In this document: in pieces, positions 7,480 through 14,879 of the stretch
Layout: each line of letters starts with the position of its first letter
Numbering within the stretch: position 1 is the first letter of the stretch
From: SVTX01 sp045577415
GTDB taxonomy: Bacteria > Bacillota > Clostridia > Oscillospirales > CAG-272
DNA: 38,096 bases
Direction of reading: 5' to 3'
NCBI GenBank assembly: GCA_045577415.1
Contig: JAZNII010000020.1
Span: 1-38,096 of the forward strand
Program-made: the position numbers and the translations under genes
Notes under the pieces: model-generated
What the model saw: the letters and a program-made list of their open reading frames with translations, nothing else
Told to the model about the DNA's origin: nothing
Database searches by the model: none

Positions 7480-8550
7480 TTATATCAGTCCCGCTCTCTG
7501 CATCATGAAGGTGAGAGTAAGTCTGACATTAGAGTTTTCCTCGAGATCGTCCTTTGCTCGGCTTGCCGCGTCGTAAAGCGATAGCAACGCATGGGACGTA
7601 AAGCGAGTCGAAAGCTCAAGCGCCTCCTCGGCATCCTCGTAGAAACAGAGAGGAGCGTTTTCACTTTTCTTTAAAAGCAAAAGATCGCGGAGCGCGTGCT
7701 GTAAAAGCGAGAGCATGCTTCTAACGTCCTGCCTTTTTTTGCCGAAAGCGGGGATCGCTCCAAGCGCCGCCGCTCGGTTTGAACTGAGAAGAAGCGAGAT
7801 AAGCTTTTTAACGTCTTTTCGACTTTCAAAAAGATTTGAACGTGCCTTGGCATCCAGAAGCTCCAGAGCGTAGCCTATCCGTCCGTCTGAGACGAACAAA
7901 AGGGTATTCCAATCCTCGGCACTGCTGTCTCGAAGCTCTGTGGCGCGAGGGTCGTTTGAGAGAAGATAGGACTCTATCTGAGAGACATCGAGACGTGTGG
8001 TCCTCAAAGTGGGGGCGCGGGAACGGATAGTTTCAAGCAGACTTACAGAACCCTCGCAGAGCAGGAAAAAGAGAACGTATTCGGGCGGCTCCTCAAGGGA
8101 GAGCAAAAATGCGTTCTGCGCCTGCTCGGTCATAAGGTCTGCGTTCTCGATGATATAGACCTTTACAGAGAGATCGTTGGGGGCGGTATACATATCGTCC
8201 TTAAGAGCGCGGACGGTCTCCACTCCGATGGTAACTCTGTCATCCTCAAGACCGATAAGCCTTACATCGGGGGATCTGCTCGAAAATATCTTTCGGCAGG
8301 AGAGACATTCTCCGCAGGGAACGGCGCGCTTTGGAAGGCCTCCGAAAAGGTCAATTTGAGCCGTCCTCTTCCTCATCTCACATTCGATAGCCGCCGCTAC
8401 GCTCAAGGCGACGGTATGTCTGCCGCTGCCCTTGGCGCCCTCAATGATATAAGCGTGTGAAAGGTGATCCTCGGCTACGTCCTTGCCAAGACGAGCTTTA
8501 AGAGCATCGTTTCCCAAAATGGCAGGGAAATATACGCATCGGTCTGTCAA
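7480..8550 (-). CDS. holB: DNA polymerase III delta-prime subunit, TTG start likely
   Basis: About 356 residues. The N-terminal AAA+ domain starts with HAYIIEGAKGSGRH, the degraded Walker A expected of delta-prime, followed by a zinc module including CGECLSC. This clamp-loader subunit helps load the beta sliding clamp at the replication fork. An ATG at 8583 is in frame, but the strong GGGAGGTGA site lies inside that extension; it is correctly placed for a TTG at 8550 (10 nt after GGAGG) or possibly at 8556. The gene is followed by ricT, with a near-perfect promoter at 8595-8623. The family assignment rests on the conserved N-terminal half; the C-terminal half is variable, as is usual. Confidence 0.9.
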   Translation of the reverse strand: MTDRCVYFPAILGNDALKARLGKDVAEDHLSHAYIIEGAKGSGRHTVALSVAAAIECEMRKRTAQIDLFGGLPKRAVPCGECLSCRKIFSSRSPDVRLIGLEDDRVTIGVETVRALKDDMYTAPNDLSVKVYIIENADLMTEQAQNAFLLSLEEPPEYVLFFLLCEGSVSLLETIRSRAPTLRTTRLDVSQIESYLLSNDPRATELRDSSAEDWNTLLFVSDGRIGYALELLDAKARSNLFESRKDVKKLISLLLSSNRAAALGAIPAFGKKRQDVRSMLSLLQHALRDLLLLKKSENAPLCFYEDAEEALELSTRFTSHALLSLYDAASRAKDDLEENSNVRLTLTFMMQRAGLI

Positions 8551-8594
8551 CGCCAAGTCACCTCCCAAATCAAAAATAAACAATAATTCATAAT

Positions 8595-8623
8595 ATTATA
8601 TCACAAAAACGAGCTTTTGTCAA
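8595..8623 (-). promoter_or_regulatory. Consensus sigma-A promoter of holB-ricT
   Basis: Minus strand TTGACA (8618-8623), a 17-nt spacer and TATAAT (8595-8600), both perfect, with TGA preceding the -10. It is divergent from the glg promoter about 160 nt away. Confidence 0.85.
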
Positions 8624-8717
8624 CAACGAGTTTGCAAAAAAGCGTCCTTGAAATCGGCGATCGGTCTCCTTTTTCAGCAAACGAAAAACAATAAACAAAT
8701 TCTGGGAAAAGGCAAAA

Positions 8718-8807
8718 AACACAAAAATGTGTTAAATTGTGGATTTTGCTTTATATTGATGTGTATATTTAGGCGATTTGTGCATTGACACAAGTCATAA
8801 AATGTGT
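8718..8807. promoter_or_regulatory. Possible paired operator (ACACA/TGTGT) for the glg operon
   Basis: AACACA-N4-TGTGTT at 8718-8733 is a perfect inverted repeat upstream of the glg promoter. The same half-sites recur as ACACA (8788-8792) and TGTGT (8803-8807), spanning the -35 and spacer of the promoter. Paired similar sites suggest regulator binding or looping; the protein is unknown. In AT-rich DNA such short sites can arise by chance. Confidence 0.3.
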
Positions 8808-8813
8808 TATAAT
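8785..8813 (+). promoter_or_regulatory. Consensus sigma-A promoter of the glycogen operon
   Basis: TTGACA (8785-8790), a 17-nt spacer and TATAAT (8808-8813), with TGT before the -10. The glgB ATG is 60 nt downstream of the -10. Confidence 0.85.
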
Positions 8814-8873
8814 ATTAAAGTATTATAGTGCGTGCTTGAAATGCCGCCCAAAAATTTCCGCGAGGAGGAGACG

Positions 8874-10796
8874 ATGAATAAAAAATCATTGACGGACAGA
8901 TTGTCTCTCTTTTCCTCGGGAGACGAAAAAAGAGCGCAGGAATGGCTTGGCGTTCACAAGGAGGGCGGGTCTTACGTCTTTCGCGTGTGGGCGCCGTCGG
9001 CAGACGGCGTTTTCGTCGTAGGCTCGTTCAATTCTTGGGAAAGGACTTGCCCCATGACATCATTAGGCGGTGTCTGGGAGGCAAGATTGCCTCTTGAATC
9101 GGCGCGCGGGGGCGATATTTATAAATACTTGATAATCAACGGTGAGAGGGAGATATACAAGTCCGACCCGTATAGCTTTAAAATGGACTCTCCACCCCAT
9201 TGTGCCTCGGTCATCACAGACATAGACGGTTACAGATGGCGCGACCGCGGCTGGATGGCGCAAAGGCGCGAGACGGCGGAAATGGGAATATATTCCCAGC
9301 CATTGAACATATACGAGCTGCATCTCGGCTCGTGGATGCGAAAAAAGGGAGGCGAATGGCTTTCCTACGGTGAGATAGCCGACGAGCTTGCGCCCTACGT
9401 CAAGCAGATGGGATATACTCACGTAGAGATGCTTCCCATATCCGAGCATCCCTATTACGGCTCGTGGGGGTATCAGACAGGCGGATATTTCGCGCCTACG
9501 GCAAGATACGGCGATCCCAAGGAGCTTATGCGATTTGTCGACGTTATGCACCGCGCGGGAGTGGGAGTTATCCTCGACTGGGCGCCCGCCCATTTTCCGG
9601 GGGACGAGTTCGGTCTTTACGATTTTGACGGAAGTCATCTCTACGAATCCGAGGACGAACAAAAGCGTGAGAATAGGGTGTGGGGAACGGTATCCTTCGA
9701 TTGGCAAAGAGGCGAGGTGGTATCCTTCCTTATATCAAACGCGCTTTATTGGATAGAAAAGTACCATATCGACGGCATCCGCGCCGACGCGGTATCGTCG
9801 ATGATATATCTCGATTACGATAAAAAAGAGGGAGAATGGACTCCCAACAAGCTGGGCAATAATCGTTGTCTTGAAGCAATAGCTTTTCTCAGGAAATTAA
9901 ACCGAACGGTCAAGGAGCTTTATCCCTCGGTCATAATGATAGCCGAGGAATCAAGCGCGTGGCGCGGCGTTACCTCTTTTGAGGGCGACGGTCTTGGGTT
10001 CGATCTGAAATGGAATATGGGCTGGATGAACGACACGCTGACCTACGCGGTTACCGATTTCGGCGAAAGAGCCGCGAAGCACGAAAAGCTTACCTTTCCC
10101 TTGACCTACGCTTTTGACGAGAGCTTTATCCTGCCCGTCTCGCACGACGAGGTGGTACACGGCAAGAGATCGTTTCTTGACAAGATGCCGGGCGACTATT
10201 GGCAGAAATTTGCCGGAGCAAGGCTTTTTGAAGCTTTGCGAATGACATCTCCCGGAAAAAAGCTTTCCTTTATGGGAAGCGAGATAGGGCAGTTCCGTGA
10301 ATGGGATCACGACGGTGAGACCGAATGGTTTCTGCTTGATTACGAGACCCACGACCGTCATCAGCTCTACCTTGCGGATCTTAACAATTTTTATCTCGCT
10401 CAACCCGAGCTTTGGCAGGTGGATAGCGGATGGAACGGATTTCGGTGGATAGAGCCTGACGACAGAGATAGGAGCGTGATCTCCTACCGACGAATAGCCG
10501 AAAACGGAAACGAGCTGTTGGTGGTCCTCAATTTTCTTCCGAGATCCTATAACGAATTCTTTCTCCCCGTAAGGAGGGAGGGAGTATACGAGGAGATATT
10601 CAACTCCGACAACGCGCGTTACGGCGGTAGCGGAGTGGTGAACACGGGAGCCGAGCTTATGAGCCGCCCAAATCCCTGTCTGACTTTAGGCAGAGCGGCA
10701 GAAGAGATCTGCCCGTGGGTGGTAAGGCTCAGATTGCCGCCTCTCGGCGCCGCAATTTTGCGGCTGAAACGAAAAAGGTTCGAGGATGACTCTTGA
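8874..10796 (+). CDS. glgB: 1,4-alpha-glucan branching enzyme
   Basis: A 640-residue GH13 enzyme that cuts alpha-1,4 chains and rejoins them as alpha-1,6 branches. An N-terminal CBM48-like domain (to about residue 110, with VGSFNSW) precedes the catalytic barrel. The nucleophile D305 lies in GIRADAV, the acid/base is E358 in IAEESS, and LPVSHDEVVH carries the third carboxylate. The ATG at 8874 follows GAGGAGG; an earlier in-frame ATG at 8832 has no ribosome site. It is the first gene of the operon, directly behind a perfect promoter. The length is close to the usual bacterial GlgB without the extra N1 domain. Confidence 0.97.
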   Translation: MNKKSLTDRLSLFSSGDEKRAQEWLGVHKEGGSYVFRVWAPSADGVFVVGSFNSWERTCPMTSLGGVWEARLPLESARGGDIYKYLIINGEREIYKSDPYSFKMDSPPHCASVITDIDGYRWRDRGWMAQRRETAEMGIYSQPLNIYELHLGSWMRKKGGEWLSYGEIADELAPYVKQMGYTHVEMLPISEHPYYGSWGYQTGGYFAPTARYGDPKELMRFVDVMHRAGVGVILDWAPAHFPGDEFGLYDFDGSHLYESEDEQKRENRVWGTVSFDWQRGEVVSFLISNALYWIEKYHIDGIRADAVSSMIYLDYDKKEGEWTPNKLGNNRCLEAIAFLRKLNRTVKELYPSVIMIAEESSAWRGVTSFEGDGLGFDLKWNMGWMNDTLTYAVTDFGERAAKHEKLTFPLTYAFDESFILPVSHDEVVHGKRSFLDKMPGDYWQKFAGARLFEALRMTSPGKKLSFMGSEIGQFREWDHDGETEWFLLDYETHDRHQLYLADLNNFYLAQPELWQVDSGWNGFRWIEPDDRDRSVISYRRIAENGNELLVVLNFLPRSYNEFFLPVRREGVYEEIFNSDNARYGGSGVVNTGAELMSRPNPCLTLGRAAEEICPWVVRLRLPPLGAAILRLKRKRFEDDS

Positions 10797-10811
10797 TCAA
10801 TTGAAAGTTTT

Positions 10812-10836
10812 GACAAGCTTTTAAAAGAAGCTTGTC
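10812..10836 (+). other. Hairpin between glgB and glgC
   Basis: gacaagctt and its exact complement around a 7-nt loop in the 95-nt gap. No T-run follows, so it is more likely an RNA-stability or processing structure than a terminator. The role is inferred. Confidence 0.4.
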
Positions 10837-10891
10837 GCCCAAGCCTAATTAGCGTATCAATTAAATTTTATCATAGAGGAGTGATTTTCTT

Positions 10892-12076
10892 ATGTTTAAG
10901 AAAAAAGAATGTGTAGCTATGCTGCTCGCAGGAGGTCAGGGATCGCGTCTTTATGCGCTGACCACCAAAACCGCAAAACCCGCAGTACCCTTCGGAGGAA
11001 AGTACAGGATCATTGACTTCACCCTGTCGAACTGTATCAACTCCGGTATCGACACCGTCGGTGTGCTTACCCAATATCAACCCCTCGTACTCAATGAATA
11101 CATTGGAAACGGACAGCCCTGGGACCTCGACCGCATCTGGGGTGGTGTTAAGATCCTTCCCCCCTATCAGGGACAGAAGGGCGGCGACTGGTATAAGGGA
11201 ACCGCTAACGCGATCTATCAAAATTTAGCCTTCATCAACAGATACGACACCGAATATGTTCTTATCCTTTCGGGCGACCATATCTACAAGATGGATTACG
11301 CAAAGATGCTCGAATACCACAAAGAGAAGGGCGCTGACTGCACTATCGCGGTCATTGACGTGCCGATCGAGGAGGCAAGCCGCTTCGGTATCATGAGTAC
11401 CAATGAGGACGGCTCTATCTACAAGTTCTCCGAAAAACCCAAGAACCCCGACAGCACAAACGCGTCTATGGGTATCTACATCTTCACCAAGGATAAGCTC
11501 CAGAAGTACCTTGAGGAGGATGAGGCAACCGAAGGATCTTCTAACGACTTTGGTAAGAACATAATTCCCAATATGCTCGCGGCAGGCGAGAAGATGTTCG
11601 CGTATCCTTTTGAGGGATATTGGAAGGACGTCGGAACCATCAGCTCTCTCTGGGAAGCAAATATGGATCTTCTCGGCGCTGACCCCGTTCTTGATCTGGG
11701 TGATCACAACTTCCGCATCTATTCAAGAAATCAGTCGGGCGGGCCTCAGTTTATCGGTGAGAACTCGAAGGTTGTCAACTGCTATATCACAGACGGCTGT
11801 GAAATTTACGGAACCGTCAAAAACAGCGTTTTGGGCGCGGGCGTAAAGGTTATGCCCGGAGCTTACGTCAAGGATTGCGTTCTTATGGGCGACACGGTTA
11901 TTGAGTCGGGCGCGACCGTCAACTATTCCATTATAGACACGGGCGTTACCGTGGGCGTAGGCTCGATCATCGGTGAAGCTCGCGATACGGCAAAGGGAAT
12001 TACCGTAATCGGCGAGGATATTGAGATTCCCAACGGAAGCGTCATCGCCGCAGGCGAGATCATTTCCGAGCTTTAA
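10892..12076 (+). CDS. glgC: Glucose-1-phosphate adenylyltransferase (catalytic subunit)
   Basis: A 394-residue ADP-glucose pyrophosphorylase that makes ADP-glucose from ATP and glucose-1-phosphate, the committed step of glycogen synthesis. The nucleotide-binding loop is near the start (GGQGSRLYALT, with KPAVPFGG following), the Asp-bearing LSGDHIYKMDY block lies near residue 130, and the C-terminal third is a left-handed beta-helix with hexapeptide-like repeats. The ATG follows AGAGGAG. glgD follows after 17 nt; in Firmicutes the two form a heterotetramer in which GlgD is the modulating partner. Length is normal for Firmicute GlgC. Confidence 0.97.
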   Translation: MFKKKECVAMLLAGGQGSRLYALTTKTAKPAVPFGGKYRIIDFTLSNCINSGIDTVGVLTQYQPLVLNEYIGNGQPWDLDRIWGGVKILPPYQGQKGGDWYKGTANAIYQNLAFINRYDTEYVLILSGDHIYKMDYAKMLEYHKEKGADCTIAVIDVPIEEASRFGIMSTNEDGSIYKFSEKPKNPDSTNASMGIYIFTKDKLQKYLEEDEATEGSSNDFGKNIIPNMLAAGEKMFAYPFEGYWKDVGTISSLWEANMDLLGADPVLDLGDHNFRIYSRNQSGGPQFIGENSKVVNCYITDGCEIYGTVKNSVLGAGVKVMPGAYVKDCVLMGDTVIESGATVNYSIIDTGVTVGVGSIIGEARDTAKGITVIGEDIEIPNGSVIAAGEIISEL

Positions 12077-12093
12077 GAAGGAGGGCGAGTAAT

Positions 12094-13224
12094 ATGACAG
12101 CAGTAGGATTGATTTTTTCCAATATTCATGATACAAGTATTCCCGAACTCACAAGAATGAGAACTATCGGCTCTGTACCTTTCGGCGGCAGATACCGTCT
12201 TATCGACTTTGCTCTTTCCAGCATGGTCAACTCGGGTATCTCCAAGATCGGTATCGTTACTCATAACAATTATCAGTCGCTTCTCGACCATCTCGGCAAC
12301 GGTAAGGACTGGGATCTCGCGAGAAGAAGCGGCGGCATCAAAATTCTTCCTCCTTTCATCTCCAGCTTTGACAACGCGGCGGCGAACAAGTTCTATACCT
12401 CCCGTCTTGAGGCGCTTATGGGAACCGTCAACTTCCTCTCGCGCTGCAACGAGGATTATATCGTTATGTCGGATTGTGACGTTATCTGCAATATCGACCT
12501 CGACGACGTTATCACAAAGCACGCAGAGACCGGCGCTGACATCACCTTTGTCACCAAGGTTGGCGAGCTGACGGGCGTTGGCGAAACCGAGCAGTTGACT
12601 CTCATTAAGGCGGACGAAAACGGCAACGTAACCGACGTTATCAGCGACAAGTACAATGACGAGTACCAGCTTTATATCAATATTATGGTAATGAAGAGAC
12701 AGTATCTCTTGAACGTAATCGAGAACGCTATCTCTCACGGTCACCATTCCTTCCTCCACGATATTATCATGCACAACGTGGGCAAGGCAAAGTATATGGT
12801 CTACAATTATGACGGCTTCTACGCTCATATCGGCTCTATGGAGGGCTACTTTGAGTGTTCCATGAAGCTGCTTGAGAATGACGCTCGCGACAGACTTTTC
12901 GGTGTCAAGAACCGTCCCGTATTGACCAAAGTTCGTAACTCCGCGCCCACAAGATACTGCGAGGGTGCAAAGGTTACTAACTCCGTTGTGGCAGAGGGAT
13001 GCGTTATCGAGGGTGTGGTCGAGAATTCGATCATCTTCCGTGGCGTTAAGGTTGGAAAGGGAGCGGTCGTTAAGAATTCGATCCTGTTCCAGGATACTTA
13101 TGTTTGCCAAAATGCAAGCCTCAACTGCGTGATCACCGATAAGAACGTGGTCATCAAGGACGGAAGAACATTGTCGGGTCATGAGACGATGCCGTTCTAT
13201 ATCGGCAAACAGATGTCTGTATAA
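12094..13224 (+). CDS. glgD: Glucose-1-phosphate adenylyltransferase subunit GlgD
   Basis: A 376-residue GlgC homologue. It keeps the fold (SVPFGGRYRLIDFALSS near 30-47, and a C-terminal beta-helix) but lacks the GGQGSRL nucleotide loop, which is replaced at the start by GLIFSNIHD. This is the known state of GlgD, which is catalytically weak or inactive and raises the activity of GlgC in the hetero-oligomer. The ATG at 12094 follows GAAGGAGGG. It sits between glgC and glgA with gaps of 17 and 24 nt, so it is tightly operonic. Confidence 0.95.
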   Translation: MTAVGLIFSNIHDTSIPELTRMRTIGSVPFGGRYRLIDFALSSMVNSGISKIGIVTHNNYQSLLDHLGNGKDWDLARRSGGIKILPPFISSFDNAAANKFYTSRLEALMGTVNFLSRCNEDYIVMSDCDVICNIDLDDVITKHAETGADITFVTKVGELTGVGETEQLTLIKADENGNVTDVISDKYNDEYQLYINIMVMKRQYLLNVIENAISHGHHSFLHDIIMHNVGKAKYMVYNYDGFYAHIGSMEGYFECSMKLLENDARDRLFGVKNRPVLTKVRNSAPTRYCEGAKVTNSVVAEGCVIEGVVENSIIFRGVKVGKGAVVKNSILFQDTYVCQNASLNCVITDKNVVIKDGRTLSGHETMPFYIGKQMSV

Positions 13225-13248
13225 GACCTGCGATTATAAGGAGAAAAA

Positions 13249-14691
13249 ATGAAAAAAATATTATTTGTAGGCGCTGAGGTCATGCCCTTTGCGGCGACAG
13301 GCGGCTTGGGAGACGTTATGGGTTCTCTCCCCGCGGCGATCAAGGCGAAAGAAAAGAATAACGTTGACGTAAGAGTCGTTCTGCCCCTTTACGCCGCGGT
13401 AAAGGACGAGTGGCGCGCGCAGATGAAGGACGAGGTGATATTCAATGTCTCTCTTTCCTGGAGAAACATCTATTGCGGCGTAAAAAGTCTCCAAAAGGAC
13501 GGCGTAACTTACTATTTCATCGACAACGAATACTATTTCAAGCGCGGCGCGCTCTACGGCTTCTATGACGACGGCGAGAGATACGCGTATTTCTGCAAGG
13601 CAGTGCTTGAAATGCTTATCCGTCTTGAGTTTTACCCCGATGTGATCCATGCCAACGACTGGCAGTCGGCTCTCACCGTGGTATATCTAAACACCAAATA
13701 CCGCTACATTGAGGGCCTTTCGAGAACAAAGAGCGTATTTACCATCCACAACATTGAGTATCAGGGCAAGTACGATTTCTCGATTCTTGGCGATGTGTTC
13801 GATATGGGTCCCGAGTACTACGCGCTGATGCGTTATGACGATTGCATCAACTTGATGAAGGCGGCAATCGAGTGTGCGGATATGGTCTCCACAGTCAGCG
13901 AGAGATACGCGGAGGAGATCAAGACCCCCGAGTATTCTCACGGACTTTACCACGTTCTGTATAGGAACGCTCAAAAGCTTACGGGTATTCTCAACGGCAT
14001 CGACTACGACTATTACAATCCCGCCAAGGACGACGTTCTTTGCAAAAACTATGATCGCCGAAACGTTATCACGGGCAAGGCAGAGAACAAGATGGCGCTC
14101 CAACGCGAGTACGGTCTTCCCGAAAGACCCGAGGTGCCTATGCTTGCCATTATTTCGAGACTTGCCACACACAAAGGACTTGATCTTGTCCGCGAGGTTG
14201 CCGGCAATATTGTGAGAAACAACGACGTGCAGTTCGTTATTCTCGGCAAGGGTGAAGGGCAGTACGAGGAGTTCTTCTCCCAGCTTGAAAGGGAATATCC
14301 CGACAAGGTAAAGACGCTTTTGACCTACGACCGCGACCTGTCCAAGAAGATATACGCCGCTTGCGATATATTCGTGATGCCCTCCAAGAGCGAGCCTTGC
14401 GGTCTTTCGCAGATGATCGCTTCCCGCTACGGAGCAGTTCCCGTAGTTCGTGAGACGGGCGGACTTGCCGACTCCATCAAGGGATACTGGGTAGATAACG
14501 GCGAGATCCGTGGTAACGGATTTACCTTTGCAAACTACTCGGCTTACGAGCTTGAGGATCGCATAGGCGCCGCGCTTGCGCTTTATGCAGACCGTCCCCA
14601 GTACAAGAAGTTCGTTTCCAAGATAATGGGAACCGATTTCTCCTGGACTGTATCGGCAGAAAAGTATATGGAGATGTTTAATTCGCTTTAA
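13249..14691 (+). CDS. glgA: Glycogen synthase (ADP-glucose type)
   Basis: A 480-residue GT5 family GT-B glycosyltransferase that adds glucose from ADP-glucose to alpha-1,4 chains. The N-terminal domain has the TGGLGDV motif near residues 18-24 and VIHANDWQSAL near 127; the C-terminal domain has ISRLATHKGLDL and a PSKSEPCGLSQ block with the catalytic Glu of retaining GT-B enzymes. At the first motif the usual Lys of KTGGL, which contacts ADP-glucose in the E. coli enzyme, is Ala. A GGAG site precedes the ATG. It is the fourth gene of the operon. Confidence 0.95.
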   Translation: MKKILFVGAEVMPFAATGGLGDVMGSLPAAIKAKEKNNVDVRVVLPLYAAVKDEWRAQMKDEVIFNVSLSWRNIYCGVKSLQKDGVTYYFIDNEYYFKRGALYGFYDDGERYAYFCKAVLEMLIRLEFYPDVIHANDWQSALTVVYLNTKYRYIEGLSRTKSVFTIHNIEYQGKYDFSILGDVFDMGPEYYALMRYDDCINLMKAAIECADMVSTVSERYAEEIKTPEYSHGLYHVLYRNAQKLTGILNGIDYDYYNPAKDDVLCKNYDRRNVITGKAENKMALQREYGLPERPEVPMLAIISRLATHKGLDLVREVAGNIVRNNDVQFVILGKGEGQYEEFFSQLEREYPDKVKTLLTYDRDLSKKIYAACDIFVMPSKSEPCGLSQMIASRYGAVPVVRETGGLADSIKGYWVDNGEIRGNGFTFANYSAYELEDRIGAALALYADRPQYKKFVSKIMGTDFSWTVSAEKYMEMFNSL

Positions 14692-14702
14692 GGATGCTTT
14701 TT

Positions 14703-14732
14703 GTGGAACCTTTCTTGCAAGAAAGGTTCCAC
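14703..14732. repeat. Perfect 30-nt palindrome after glgA
   Basis: gtggaacctttcttg followed directly by its exact complement, with no spacer. It lies 11 nt after the glgA stop. There is no T-run after it, so it is not a standard terminator. It may be a dispersed palindrome that in RNA forms a stable 3-prime end structure. The rest of the 188-nt gap to glgP shows nothing recognisable. Confidence 0.7.
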
Positions 14733-14879
14733 ACCTCCAAAAAACTTGCTCGAAAAAATTAAATAAATTTTATGATGTTGTGATGTTGAAACACGCGCAA
14801 AAGCGCATTTTGTCCGTGTTTCTGCACCATAATTCCGCAGAAAAGCAAATTTTAATCCCCGAAAGGTAAATAAACGAAA

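Noticed and set aside
9063..9707. Open frame opposite glgB
   Set aside because: Antisense shadow of a well-supported gene, with no own signals.
12073..13182. Long open frame opposite glgD (369 codons)
   Set aside because: It mirrors the codon pattern of glgD, has no ribosome site and resembles no known protein.
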